The notes under the pieces: generated by a model
The model's input: the letters and a program-made list of their open reading frames with translations, nothing else
What the model was told of the DNA's origin: nothing
Databases searched by the model: none
In this document: piece after piece, positions 34,714 to 44,028 of the stretch
Layout of the letters: each line of letters opens with the position of its first letter
Numbering within the stretch: position 1 is the stretch's first letter
Translations under genes and position numbers: made by a program
Origin: Trueperaceae bacterium
Lineage (GTDB): Bacteria > Deinococcota > Deinococci > Deinococcales > Trueperaceae
Direction: 5' to 3'
NCBI GenBank assembly: GCA_020354625.1
Contig: CP070651.1
Location: forward strand, 2,626,407-2,690,406
DNA: 64,000 nt

Positions 34714-35252
34714 TACTCCTTGGGAGCGAGCATCTCGGCAGCGGCACCGATCGCACGCTCCAAGTCGTCGTTCGATACCTTGACAGCCAGCTCAGGGCGG
34801 GGGGTAAGCGCAGCGAGAAAGTCCCAATCCGCCCCATCGGTGCCGACGGCGATCACCTCGATCCCCAGGCTGCGAGCTCGGCGCACGGCAAAAAGCGTGG
34901 CCTCACGGCTATCCGGCATGCCGTCGGTGATCAGCATGATACGCCGGTGTCCCGGCCGCCGCCTGAGCCGCCTTACCGCCATGGTGATCGCGCTGGCCAT
35001 GGCGGTGCGACCGTTCGGCTCGAGCCGCTCCAAACGCCGGACCAGTGCATAGATGCTCTTACCGGCACTCAAAAGGCACGCCGCGCGGCTGGCAAACGTA
35101 ATGACACCCACCGCGTAGTCTCGTTGCCAGGCCTCGAGGAAGAACTTGAGGGTGCCGCGCTTGGCTTGTGGAAGCTTATCGGCGTCGGCCATGCTGGCCG
35201 AGCAGTCCATCAAGAGGTAGACGGTACCCGCCGAGCCCGGGCGACGCGCCAA
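34713..35252 (-). CDS. von Willebrand factor A domain protein (start uncertain)
   Basis: A vWA domain protein of at least 179 residues. The metal-ion adhesion site reads LLMDCSASM (D-x-S-x-S), with the later Thr in NGRTAMASA and Asp in LITDGMPDS, so it should bind Mg. Relatives include ChlD/BchD-type subunits and stand-alone vWA proteins. The TTG at 35252 lies only two bases after GGGGAGGG. The frame remains open about 40 codons further, reading EIGRSWGPGRRL in a way that resembles the linker before this domain in relatives, up to a TGA near 35380 with no ATG, GTG or TTG. A frameshift, an unusual start or a 5' truncation is possible. Confidence 0.75.
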   Translation of the reverse strand: MARRPGSAGTVYLLMDCSASMADADKLPQAKRGTLKFFLEAWQRDYAVGVITFASRAACLLSAGKSIYALVRRLERLEPNGRTAMASAITMAVRRLRRRPGHRRIMLITDGMPDSREATLFAVRRARSLGIEVIAVGTDGADWDFLAALTPRPELAVKVSNDDLERAIGAAAEMLAPKE

Positions 35253-35405
35253 TTCCCTCCCCGCAGCTGCAGCAAGCCGGCGCCCGGGGCCCCACGACCG
35301 GCCGATCTCGGCAGGGTGCAGAGGATGGTTGGAGTCTTTTGACGCGATACTTACGCCTCCACCTCAAATTGGTCCAAGTCTCCGTGCCCGGAGAGAGCTC
35401 AGGGG

Positions 35406-36287
35406 TTAGAAGACGCAGTCTGAGGCGATACCGAAGGCTCCAGGATCGAAGGTCTTCAGGTTCTCAGGGGCGAAGACATCTTCTGAAAAGCCGTTTTCTG
35501 GGCGGAAGCGCTCCAGGGTTCGAACAGTGGTCTCGCTCCCCTCGAGCACGTTGGCAACCACGACAACATTGGGCACGATATCGTCCTCGAAGGCGACGAA
35601 ATCGGCGGGGGTGAAGACCTGCTCGGTTACACCTGAAGCGTTGTCGAACTCGGCTTTGAGCACCACAAACGTCTCCCGATCGACCCACACGACACCGGTC
35701 GGAAAGTCGACATCGGCCTCGGGTCGCTCCTCGAGCGTAACCCTGAAGGCCGTACGGCCTTGTGAAGCCCCCATCCAGTCGACCTCGAGCGCCTCCTCAC
35801 TCGTCAACGTACCCACGTAGTCCTCATGAAGATCGAACCCCCCACCGAGCTGATCGTTTTCGAAGTTGCTGCCGGCAAAGCTGGCATTACGATCCGCTTC
35901 TGAGACAAGCTCTTTGACCTGGCCCAGGCCCGAGAGGAACAACCAGAGACTGGTACCGGCTCCCGGATCGGCTGAATCGCGGCTCAAAAAGATGGTCCCA
36001 CACTCGAGTGGGGGTTGAAGGAAGTAGATCAGGAGCAATTCGTCATCTCCTGGCTCACTACGCCCGAAAAAGGCAAACTCCCTGCCGGCTGTCGAGCCAT
36101 CTTTGAACACGAGGTCGAACCCGATCCGTGAGACGACGCTACCCTCACTGCTGAATACACCACGCTCGGCGACCTCGAGCAAAATCTCATCGCCGCTCAA
36201 CGCTTGGGCGAGCGCAGCACTTCCGAAAAGACACGCGATCACCATCGTTCCAAGAAGCGACCGCGTTTGGAAACCTCTCTTCCTCAT
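35406..36287 (-). CDS. LolA-like outer membrane lipoprotein-sorting protein
   Basis: A 293-residue secreted protein (signal peptide about residues 1-27, MVIACLFGSAALAQA) of the LolA-like sorting family. The conserved features are the lipid-cradle beta sheet with LLIYFLQPPLECGTIFLSRD and SLWLFLSGLGQVKELV, and the repeat of aromatic/Trp positions including VVWVDRETFVVLKAEF. Such genes commonly sit next to MMPL/RND exporters, as here. It probably shuttles a lipid or hydrophobic ligand between the exporter and the cell envelope. AAGGGG precedes the start; the gap to the exporter gene is 86 bases. Confidence 0.87.
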   Translation of the reverse strand: MRKRGFQTRSLLGTMVIACLFGSAALAQALSGDEILLEVAERGVFSSEGSVVSRIGFDLVFKDGSTAGREFAFFGRSEPGDDELLLIYFLQPPLECGTIFLSRDSADPGAGTSLWLFLSGLGQVKELVSEADRNASFAGSNFENDQLGGGFDLHEDYVGTLTSEEALEVDWMGASQGRTAFRVTLEERPEADVDFPTGVVWVDRETFVVLKAEFDNASGVTEQVFTPADFVAFEDDIVPNVVVVANVLEGSETTVRTLERFRPENGFSEDVFAPENLKTFDPGAFGIASDCVF

Positions 36288-36373
36288 CCCTTACCCCTTT
36301 CTACCGATCCTTAATACTTCTGGCCCAACCGATATCTCAGCGTAATCGGCGATGGACCGATTCGATGGATTGA

Positions 36374-38692
36374 TCAAGATTGCACGCCGGCTAGAGGCTC
36401 TTTTCGCTTCAAAAAGGCAGGTTTCGTTATGAGCAAGATGGCTGGGACCACCGTGAAGGAGCTCAGACTCGCAATCAACATGGTGAGCCCGAGGAGCAAC
36501 CCGAAGTTGAAAAGGCCTTGGAAAGAACTCGCCAAGAGCACGATAAACCCGAGCATCAAGGCGACAGCGTTGAAGGTAATCCCCTTCCCAGCCGTCCGCA
36601 GGGTACGCTCGAAGGCTTCTGCCGGTTCCTGACCGCCGCGAATCTCTTGGCGATAGCGGCTGAGAAAGTGGATCACATAGTCGATGCCGACACCGATGGC
36701 GATGGAGCCGAGCATCAAGGTCGCGATGTCGAGGGGGACTCCGGCATAAGACATCACCCCGAACTCGATCACAAGCGTCAGGATCAAAGGGATCAGGCTC
36801 AATAAGCCGGCTACAAACGATCTCAGCAGGAGCGAGACGATGAGCCCGACCGCGACCAGGCTGGCGAGAAGGCTCTTGATCTGGCTGGGTACCATGGTTT
36901 CTGTAAGCCTGGCAAACGCCTGGGTCATACCCACCACCTCCGCTTCGACTCCCCCCTCACCACCAAAGAGCTGCGAGAGATGGAGACGGATGTCGTCGAC
37001 GATATCGCCGAGCCGTTGGCTGGAGGCGTTCTCCATACGTGCCAGCATTTCGCCCTTGGAGTAATCCCCCAAAAACAGCTGGCTGGGATCTCCTCCGTAG
37101 AGGATAAAGAGTTGGGCCGCCAAGCGAGGATCTTCAGGGACGGCGTAAAACGCAGGATCTGAGGCGTGCAAGGTTTCGTTGAGCTGCCTTACGATGGTTG
37201 CAACCGAAGCGACATCGCCGACCTCCGGCTTCTCTAGCAGGTAGGACTCGAGCTCGACCAGCTTCCGCAATACCTCAGGATCCTTGAGACCATCACGACG
37301 CCCGGTATCGATTTCGATCGAGAGCTGGCGGCTTCCACCGAAGCGCTCCTCCATGACGTTCAACGCTTGAACCACCGGATGGGATTCCCCCAAGAACTCT
37401 TCGGTTCGGGTCTCGACCTTGATGCGCGGGATCGCCAGGGCGAAGATCACAAGAATCACCACACCGATGCCGATCGTCACCACCGGGCCACGACGTACGG
37501 CACGGGCGAGTGCGGCGAGAAGATCCGCCAACCAGCCCCGCTCATACGAGCCACGCACCTGTGGTAGCGGGAAGCGCGAGAGCACAGCCGGGATGAGCGT
37601 AAGAGACAGGATCATGGCGTAGAGGATTCCGACAGCCGTAAACACCCCAAAGGCTCGTTGCGGCCACAAAAACGACGTGATGAGGCCGAGAAAACCGACT
37701 GCTGTGGTAAGGCTGGTGAGGACAACCGGCGTGGCCATCTCCTCCATGGTGTCGAGTAGAACCGACCGCGGGGTGGCTGATCCGGTTCCGGCTTGACGTC
37801 CTACCTCTTCGTAATATCTGTTCAGGATATGGATGCCGTTTGCCGCACCGATCACGATCAACATCACCGGCATGAGCACCGAAAAGGGGGTGATCGGGGA
37901 TCCGGACAGCGCCATGGTGCCGACCGCCCATACCGTGCTGGCCAGAACGGTGAAGAGCGGCAAGAATATGGCCCGCAAACTACGGAAGCTCAGGTAGATC
38001 ACCACAAACATGACCAGCACCACGAACGGAATGAGCAACCGTAGATCGCGAAGCATACTCGCCGAGACGCTGACGCGCAACACAGGCTCCCCCGCCGGGA
38101 AGATCTCTTCAGGGCCTTCATACTCAGCCACGATGGCTTCAACTTCCGGCACCAAGCTCGGTATATCGACCTCAAAGGGGTCTAGGGTAAGGATCATCGC
38201 CCCAGCGCGTTCATCTTCGCTGATGAGCGTTCCTCGGATGTTGCGGTCTCCCAAGACGCGCTGGCGGTAGATCTCCACCTCTTCGGGGCTAGAGGGCACG
38301 ACTTCCATAGCCTCTTCTACAACCAACGAGTCTTGGGTACCGTAAATGACGCTGGCTGTGGCCGGACCACGCACTTCGTCTACGCCGGTCAACTCGGCGA
38401 AGCGCGCCTCCATCTCTTTGAATTTCTTCAAGGTACTCGGTTTGAAGATGGTATCTTCAGCCACCAAAGCGATCAGAAAGAGATCTTGCGAACCGTAGGT
38501 CTCCTCTGCACGGCGAAGGAGCTGAACCGACGGGTCATCATCGGGTAGGAATTTTTTGAAGTCCGACTCGAAGCCGAGTCCGATCGTCAGGACGACCACA
38601 AAAAACGCGGCCGTGACCGAGACCGCTCCGATGATGGTGATCCATGCGTGATCGATCACCCAAGCCGTGAAGCTACGAACAAAAGCGTGCAT
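36374..38692 (-). CDS. RND superfamily exporter (MMPL/HAE3 type)
   Basis: A 772-residue membrane protein with the two-fold RND layout: helix 1 near 13-37, a periplasmic domain, five helices (about 205-370), helix 7 near 400, a second periplasmic domain, and five more helices to about 760. The sterol-sensing-type helices contain VMLIVIGAANGIHILNRYY and LGSIAIGVGIDYVIHFLSRY, which carry the Asp and Gly pattern used in proton relay. It is likely to export lipids or hopanoid-like molecules, in partnership with the LolA-like protein downstream. TAGGAG lies upstream of the ATG. Confidence 0.93.
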   Translation of the reverse strand: MHAFVRSFTAWVIDHAWITIIGAVSVTAAFFVVVLTIGLGFESDFKKFLPDDDPSVQLLRRAEETYGSQDLFLIALVAEDTIFKPSTLKKFKEMEARFAELTGVDEVRGPATASVIYGTQDSLVVEEAMEVVPSSPEEVEIYRQRVLGDRNIRGTLISEDERAGAMILTLDPFEVDIPSLVPEVEAIVAEYEGPEEIFPAGEPVLRVSVSASMLRDLRLLIPFVVLVMFVVIYLSFRSLRAIFLPLFTVLASTVWAVGTMALSGSPITPFSVLMPVMLIVIGAANGIHILNRYYEEVGRQAGTGSATPRSVLLDTMEEMATPVVLTSLTTAVGFLGLITSFLWPQRAFGVFTAVGILYAMILSLTLIPAVLSRFPLPQVRGSYERGWLADLLAALARAVRRGPVVTIGIGVVILVIFALAIPRIKVETRTEEFLGESHPVVQALNVMEERFGGSRQLSIEIDTGRRDGLKDPEVLRKLVELESYLLEKPEVGDVASVATIVRQLNETLHASDPAFYAVPEDPRLAAQLFILYGGDPSQLFLGDYSKGEMLARMENASSQRLGDIVDDIRLHLSQLFGGEGGVEAEVVGMTQAFARLTETMVPSQIKSLLASLVAVGLIVSLLLRSFVAGLLSLIPLILTLVIEFGVMSYAGVPLDIATLMLGSIAIGVGIDYVIHFLSRYRQEIRGGQEPAEAFERTLRTAGKGITFNAVALMLGFIVLLASSFQGLFNFGLLLGLTMLIASLSSFTVVPAILLITKPAFLKRKEPLAGVQS

Positions 38693-38749
38693 CAGAAAAC
38701 TCCTAAACGGTTAAGGCCCCCAAAAGGCAACACAAACGGGTCCGCGCTG

Positions 38750-39421
38750 TCAGCCGCAGTTCAACCAGCCCTGTCGTTGAAAGAGCGGGGCGAAAAATGC
38801 GGCGACGCCCCCATCTCTCACGTTCACGGCTTCGAGATTACGATCGACCTGCTGCCCTGCTCGCTCTACAAGCTGTTTGATCGCACGCTCACCCTCTTGA
38901 ACGTGTGGTCCGGCGGCAAACCCTGGACTGCAGGTTACGATCCAAAACCGCCCCTCTTTTGCAAGCGACGGCTCAGGGGGAACGATGAGTATGAGATCGA
39001 AACGGTCCCCACCGGTATTCGCTCCCAGAGGATCTTCAAAAGGGCTCTCAACGGTAGCGAACTCAGCTGCTACCGAAAATAGCCCACTCCGATTGAGCGC
39101 GGCACCGATCATGTTGACCAGCAGAGAACCTTCGACCGTCCGAGTTTCATCGACCAACAAGAGTGGCATACCCCGTGGTTCCTGTTGGGCGTGCGTGGGA
39201 GCACAGAGAAAGACGATGGCGAGGAGAACGAAAAGCGCTCCGGTCGAGCGTGCTCGCAGGGACGGTCTCAGAAGGCCATTCCACCCTTTTTGCGAACAGT
39301 ACAGCCATTCGGAGCGGGAACCCTCCTGATGCCGACGGGTATGATACCGACACGATCCAAAAGGCGTAATCGAGACATCGAGTAAGCTACCGGGCATCGT
39401 CGTAAATCGCTTGCTATTCAT
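38750..39421 (-). CDS. Secreted protein of unknown function
   Basis: A 223-residue product; a hydrophobic segment at about residues 59-79 (GALFVLLAIVFLCAPTHAQ) looks like a signal peptide with an A-x-A cleavage site. The preceding 58 residues are an unusual extension, so the true start may be later, though no standard start codon with a ribosome-binding site is available there. ATG 39421 is chosen because GGAAAGG lies just upstream. The mature part has IGAALNRSGLFSVAAEFATVE and LIVPP, reminiscent of a Rossmann-like or periplasmic alpha/beta domain, but I do not recognise a family. It is 57 bases upstream of the RND exporter gene, so it is probably its operon partner. Confidence 0.6.
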   Translation of the reverse strand: MNSKRFTTMPGSLLDVSITPFGSCRYHTRRHQEGSRSEWLYCSQKGWNGLLRPSLRARSTGALFVLLAIVFLCAPTHAQQEPRGMPLLLVDETRTVEGSLLVNMIGAALNRSGLFSVAAEFATVESPFEDPLGANTGGDRFDLILIVPPEPSLAKEGRFWIVTCSPGFAAGPHVQEGERAIKQLVERAGQQVDRNLEAVNVRDGGVAAFFAPLFQRQGWLNCG

Positions 39422-39676
39422 GATTCGCCTTTCCATCACTCGCTTCGGCGTCACAAGACCGCAGAGACAGCATAAGACAGCGTGGCTTTCGAGACCTCGA
39501 TGTCCGCTACGGTCTCTTGCGTACCGGCCCCAAAACCCTTTCCTGGCCCGCCACCAGATGAAGGGATCCGCCCTACGGTCACCGCATTACCTACGGGTAG
39601 ATTCTACATTCACCGGCCGCAGTCTCCGTATCAGCACATAAATTGCGTCCAGAAAGGCCTTATTGTTGCGGTTCGC

Positions 39677-39706
39677 TTGCTTTTATGGCCCTTACTGTGG
39701 TTTAAT
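39677..39706 (+). promoter_or_regulatory. Probable promoter of the S1 gene
   Basis: TTGCTT (39677-39682) and TTTAAT (39701-39706) are 18 bases apart, 46 bases upstream of the start codon, which follows AAGGAGG. The remaining 330-base spacer to the secreted protein gene shows no other feature. Confidence 0.5.
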
Positions 39707-39752
39707 TGGAAGTTGCTACGTTTAATGATACGCAAGGAGGAACTCCCCCACA

Positions 39753-42176
39753 ATGGATGAAAAAATAAACCCGGCCGAGGACCACCCTATCCCGGCCACC
39801 GACCAGGCCTCAGAGGAAACCTCTAGTCAGGAACCAACTGCGGCCGCTGACAAGGGTGTAAGCGCCACAGTTCAAGAAAACGAATCGACTCTTTCGGAAG
39901 CCACCCCGTCCACTCCCACCCCTTCTGGGAGCGCAGCAGGGGAGCCTGCGGAAACGCCGGTTACAGACTCCGAATCCGAGGAAACGAGTTCCTTGTCGAG
40001 CGATCTCCCTTCTGATCCCAGTGACGTAACACCCCCCGAAAGCCTCGCTGCTGAAGCGACAGAAGTCGATGCAGCCGCGGGCACCGACGCACTCGGAACG
40101 GCTGTGTCAGCTGACGCACCCGAAGCCGGAGCGCCTGACATCGGTGAGACTGTCGAAGCAGCACCAGCCGCGACCGAGGAAAGCGCAGCCGGTGCACAAG
40201 CAGAGGGTGAAGGCCTTACCATGGAGGATGTGCTTGCCGCGAGCGATGAACAGCTCGGGCGTAAGCCGGTCCACCGTGGACTGATTACCACAGGCACGAT
40301 CATCATGCTCTCCCAAGAAGGGATCGTGGTCGATGTCGGTGCCAAGATCGAAGGCATCCTCCCCTACAACCAGCTTTTCGAGTTTGAAGTCAAACCCGAT
40401 GAGGCAGCCAAGTACTTCAAGGCCGGTGATTCGATCCAGGTCTACGTCATCAGGGCCGATATCCCCAACAATGTCATCGTCTTGTCGAAGAAGCGGGCTG
40501 ATCAAGAACGTGCCTGGAATCTACTTCAGGAGATACACGACAAACAGAAGCCCGTCGAGGTCGAGATCGTCGAAAAAGTTCGTGGCGGGCTGGTAGCCAA
40601 TCTTGGGATTCGAGCCTTTTTGCCAGCCAGCCAGGTCGACGTGAGGCGCGTAAGCGATCTGTCGCCCTATGTCAACAAACGTGCCAAGGTCAAGATCATC
40701 GAGTTAAACCGGAAGCGGAACCGGGTGATCATCTCTCGACGCGCCATCATCGAAGAAGAGATCGCCGAAAAGAAACACGAGACCCTTCAGAAACTGGAAC
40801 CTGGCCTCAAACTCGATGGAGAAATCGTTGAGATTACCGATTTTGGCGCATTCGTCAACCTCGGCGGAATCGACGGCCTTGTCCACCGAAGCGAGCTAAG
40901 CCACGGCCGTTTCAACCATCCTCGCGACGTCGTCAAGGTAGGGGACAAAGTAAAAGTCGAAGTGCTCGACATGGATCTGGAGCGGGAACGCATCAACCTG
41001 TCGATGAAGAAGCTGATCCCCAACCCGTGGGAAAATGTTCTGACCACATACACCATCGGACAAAAGGTCCAGGGGGACGTGACCAATCTGACCCCGTTTG
41101 GAGCCTTCGTCGAAATCGAACCGGGGCTCGAGGGGCTTATCCACGTCAGTGAGATGAGCTGGACCAAACGGGTGCGTCATCCTAAAGAGGTACTGACCGA
41201 AGGCGATAGCGTCGAGGCGCTTATCCTCAAGATCGACACGTCGCAAGAGCGGATCTCACTCGGCCTGCGGCAGACGCAACCCGATCCGTGGAGCAGCCTC
41301 CCCGATCGCTTCCCCCCTGGCACAGAAGTCACGGGACCGATCACCGGCCTCACCGATTTTGGCGTGTTCATGGAGATCGAAGAAGGCATCGAAGGGCTCA
41401 TCCACATCAGCGAGCTCGCGCACGAGCATATTGAGGATGTCGCCGAGCACTTCAACAAGGGAGATGAGGTCACCGCAGTCATTCTCAACATCGATCCCGT
41501 CGAACAGCGGGCCAGCCTTTCGCGCAAACGCCTCCTCCCCTTCACTGCAAGCGAGTACGAAGCCCCCGTCGGTGCCGGCCAAGGTGGCAGCCCACGTAAG
41601 GGACGTCGCGGTGGGCGTCGCAGCCAAGGCATCGATTACGATTACAGCTACGCCGTATCCGATGGCGGTGGCAAGACGACGACCAAACTCGGAGATGTCT
41701 ACGCCGATCTCTTTGCACAATTCGGCTTGGCGGATACCAAAGAAGCTGCTCAGCCGTCTTCCGAAGGTGAACAGGGCACCGCGCCGCAAGAGACCGCGGC
41801 TGCGGCCGAGGCTACCGCGACAGCAGCTGACACGCTAGAGCAAGCATCCGAGGAGATCTCAACGGACAAAGCTGCCCCCTCAGACGAGTCAGACGGGGTG
41901 AGCGCAAGCGCAGCGACCGAAGAGACTGAAGCCACCCCTCAGGCGGAGATGGTTGAAGCGGTTGCCGAGGTGAAAGAGGAAATCGCCCAGGACACCAGCG
42001 AGGAGATCGATGCTGAAAACGCCATCGACGCTGTCGAGGCTGCCGCGATGCTTACTGCAGCTTTCCGTGAAGGGAAACGACCACAAAAATCGCCAGAAGA
42101 AGCTCAGGTAGAAGGTGAAACCCAAGCGGCATCGTCGAGTGATGGGGATGAACTCTCTGAGACAGAATCGTCCTGA
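39753..42176 (+). CDS. rpsA: Ribosomal protein S1 with long disordered extensions
   Basis: An 807-residue S1 protein, which binds mRNA on the 30S subunit to help initiation. Residues 1-156 are low-complexity, rich in Ala, Glu, Ser, Thr and Pro. Five S1 (OB-fold) repeats follow between about 172 and 590; the conserved repeats 3-5 show [40 protein letters not shown] and [21 protein letters not shown] basic linker ([15 protein letters not shown]) and an acidic, low-complexity tail (about 660-807) end the protein. Core S1 is about 550 residues, so roughly a third of this protein is predicted disordered. Such tails occur in Deinococcota but are long here. AAGGAGG precedes the ATG. Confidence 0.94.
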   Translation: MDEKINPAEDHPIPATDQASEETSSQEPTAAADKGVSATVQENESTLSEATPSTPTPSGSAAGEPAETPVTDSESEETSSLSSDLPSDPSDVTPPESLAAEATEVDAAAGTDALGTAVSADAPEAGAPDIGETVEAAPAATEESAAGAQAEGEGLTMEDVLAASDEQLGRKPVHRGLITTGTIIMLSQEGIVVDVGAKIEGILPYNQLFEFEVKPDEAAKYFKAGDSIQVYVIRADIPNNVIVLSKKRADQERAWNLLQEIHDKQKPVEVEIVEKVRGGLVANLGIRAFLPASQVDVRRVSDLSPYVNKRAKVKIIELNRKRNRVIISRRAIIEEEIAEKKHETLQKLEPGLKLDGEIVEITDFGAFVNLGGIDGLVHRSELSHGRFNHPRDVVKVGDKVKVEVLDMDLERERINLSMKKLIPNPWENVLTTYTIGQKVQGDVTNLTPFGAFVEIEPGLEGLIHVSEMSWTKRVRHPKEVLTEGDSVEALILKIDTSQERISLGLRQTQPDPWSSLPDRFPPGTEVTGPITGLTDFGVFMEIEEGIEGLIHISELAHEHIEDVAEHFNKGDEVTAVILNIDPVEQRASLSRKRLLPFTASEYEAPVGAGQGGSPRKGRRGGRRSQGIDYDYSYAVSDGGGKTTTKLGDVYADLFAQFGLADTKEAAQPSSEGEQGTAPQETAAAAEATATAADTLEQASEEISTDKAAPSDESDGVSASAATEETEATPQAEMVEAVAEVKEEIAQDTSEEIDAENAIDAVEAAAMLTAAFREGKRPQKSPEEAQVEGETQAASSSDGDELSETESS

Positions 42177-42219
42177 GAACTGAAACTACGACCGGTTTGC
42201 GCCACAACTCTAGAGCTCA

Positions 42220-42257
42220 CGAGCCCAGCCCCCCTTCTGGTGGGCTGGGCTCGTTTT
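42220..42257 (+). terminator. Rho-independent terminator after rpsA
   Basis: Twelve-base arms CGAGCCCAGCCC (42220-42231) and GGGCTGGGCTCG (42242-42253) enclose a ten-base loop and are followed by TTTT. It lies 44 bases after the S1 stop. Confidence 0.85.
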
Positions 42258-42360
42258 GATCCAAAGTTCTTGATCAGCTGGAGCCCCGGCGATCTCTCTC
42301 GTATGGCACACCGGTTATGCAGTCGGGCAAACGACTCTGGACCGACTGAAACGAATCAGA

Positions 42361-43326
42361 CTACATCCGCCTGAGCCGGTCGATTCGGTCTTCGAGCGGT
42401 GGGTGCGTCGCGAAGATGTTTGCAGCGTTCAAAGCGCGTACCGGGTTGACAAAGAGCATGTGCCGTAGACCTTCTGATACTGCTAATGGTGCGCCTCGAT
42501 ACTCGAGCAGTTTTTCGAGCGCACGTGCCAAGCCTTCGGGATTCCTGGTGATATATGCTCCTGTGGCATCGGCGAGGTACTCTCGACGACGACTCACAGC
42601 CATGCGCAGCGCCACCGCCAAGACCGGTGCCAAGATCATCAAGAGCGCCAAGAGAACGAACACCACCATCTGGCTCTTGCCGCCTCGGCTGCCCCCACCC
42701 GCGCTCCGGTAGCGCCGCCCCCCGAAGCGCATGGAGCGAAAGACGATATCACGTAGCAATACGATCGCACCTACGGTAGCGGCCAACAGCGACATGAGGA
42801 GGATGTCGTAGTTTTTCACGTGTGCAAGTTCGTGTGCGATGACGCCCTCGAGTTCCTGCCTATCGAGTAGAGCGATGAGCCCCGTGGTTACCACGACGAC
42901 CCCATGGTTGGGATCTCGCCCAGTTGCAAACGCATTCGGCGCTTCGGAGTCGATCACATAGAGCTTAGGACGCGGCACACCCGCTCCGATTGACACCGCC
43001 TCGGTAATATTGACGAGGTAACGGTGCTCGTCTCTGTTGGCTGGTCGCGCTCCGGATGCCACCAACACTACCCGATCACCAGCCCAAAAGGCTACAGCGC
43101 TCTGCGATAACGCCAGCAAAGACGCAAACCCGACAAAGAACAGGGCTGCTCCCGGCTCAAAGACTTGAGCCACGAGATAACCTATCGAAGCCAATAAGCC
43201 GACAAGGAAGACTACCAATAGAATCGAAGCGCGTTGATTGGTTGCCTTCCAGTCCAACAGGCTGATCTTGCGGCCAGTCACCACGTCGGTGATGGCCTCT
43301 GGAATGCGAACCGACTCGGCTTTCAC
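42361..43326 (-). CDS. M48 family metalloprotease (HtpX-like)
   Basis: A 321-residue membrane zinc protease. Two helices at about 27-50 and 55-75 precede the catalytic site VIAHELAHVKNYD (HExxH near 160), two further helices follow, and the third zinc ligand is the Glu in RRREYLADATGAYITRNP. Family members (HtpX, Ste24) degrade misfolded membrane proteins. It lies 11 bases after the lemA-like gene on the same strand, a pairing seen in many bacteria. GTG 43326 is the start. A Gly/Arg/Ser-rich loop (RRYRSAGGGSRGGKSQ) lies between helices 3 and 4. Confidence 0.92.
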   Translation of the reverse strand: MKAESVRIPEAITDVVTGRKISLLDWKATNQRASILLVVFLVGLLASIGYLVAQVFEPGAALFFVGFASLLALSQSAVAFWAGDRVVLVASGARPANRDEHRYLVNITEAVSIGAGVPRPKLYVIDSEAPNAFATGRDPNHGVVVVTTGLIALLDRQELEGVIAHELAHVKNYDILLMSLLAATVGAIVLLRDIVFRSMRFGGRRYRSAGGGSRGGKSQMVVFVLLALLMILAPVLAVALRMAVSRRREYLADATGAYITRNPEGLARALEKLLEYRGAPLAVSEGLRHMLFVNPVRALNAANIFATHPPLEDRIDRLRRM

Positions 43327-43337
43327 ATCGCCGAACC

Positions 43338-43889
43338 TCAGCTGAAGGAGACCTGCGGCGCTTGCCGTTCCGTCTCGGGAATCTCCAGAAACACCTGTTC
43401 CTTTTTGTTCATGGGGCCCGCCAGCAACACGCCCGGGATGGTTTCGATGGCGTTATTGTACTGGAGCACGGCGTCGTTGTAGAACTGCCGGGCATAGGCG
43501 ATCTTGCTCTCGATCCCGGCAAGTTCTTCTTGGAGCACCCTGAAGTTTTCGTTCGCCTTCAGATCAGGATAGCTCTCAGACAGAGCCAAAAGACGTCCTA
43601 GGGCGGCGGTCATCATGTTGGCCGCTTCAGCAGATTCAGGAACCGAACCTGCACTCAACATCGCCTGTCGAGATCTTGCCACCTGTTCGAATACCTCTTT
43701 TTCGTGACTCGCATAGCCCTGTACGGTCTCGACAAGATTCGGAATCAGATCACCACGGCGCTTGAGCTGTACATCGATCTGACTCCAGGCGTTCTCGAAA
43801 CGGTTTTCCAGCGTGACGATACGGTTGAAAATACCGATAGCGAATACGGCTATTCCCGCTAGGATCGCCAGGATGATGATCGTTGTCAT
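43338..43889 (-). CDS. lemA: LemA family protein
   Basis: A 183-residue protein with one N-terminal helix (about 5-22, IIILAILAGIAVFAIGIFN) and a helical outer domain. The diagnostic LemA sequence is ENAWSQIDVQLKRRGDLIPNLVETVQGYASHE, followed by AYPDLKANENFRVLQEELAG-like text (here SYPDLKANENFRVLQEEL) and ARQFYNDAVLQYN. It has GGAGGT upstream. Role is unknown in detail; the pairing with the M48 protease gene 11 bases downstream suggests membrane-protein quality control or an accessory role to it. Confidence 0.94.
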   Translation of the reverse strand: MTTIIILAILAGIAVFAIGIFNRIVTLENRFENAWSQIDVQLKRRGDLIPNLVETVQGYASHEKEVFEQVARSRQAMLSAGSVPESAEAANMMTAALGRLLALSESYPDLKANENFRVLQEELAGIESKIAYARQFYNDAVLQYNNAIETIPGVLLAGPMNKKEQVFLEIPETERQAPQVSFS

Positions 43890-44028
43890 GCGCTACCTCC
43901 AAAAGAAGTGTACCCTACCCTGACAATCGCTAGGCTAGATGGGCACGACGGCCTTCCCCTCCCGATGATCCTACCGGGTGAGTACGAGATTCTGTCGGGT
44001 CGGTGTGGGTGCTTGTGGCAAAACAGGA

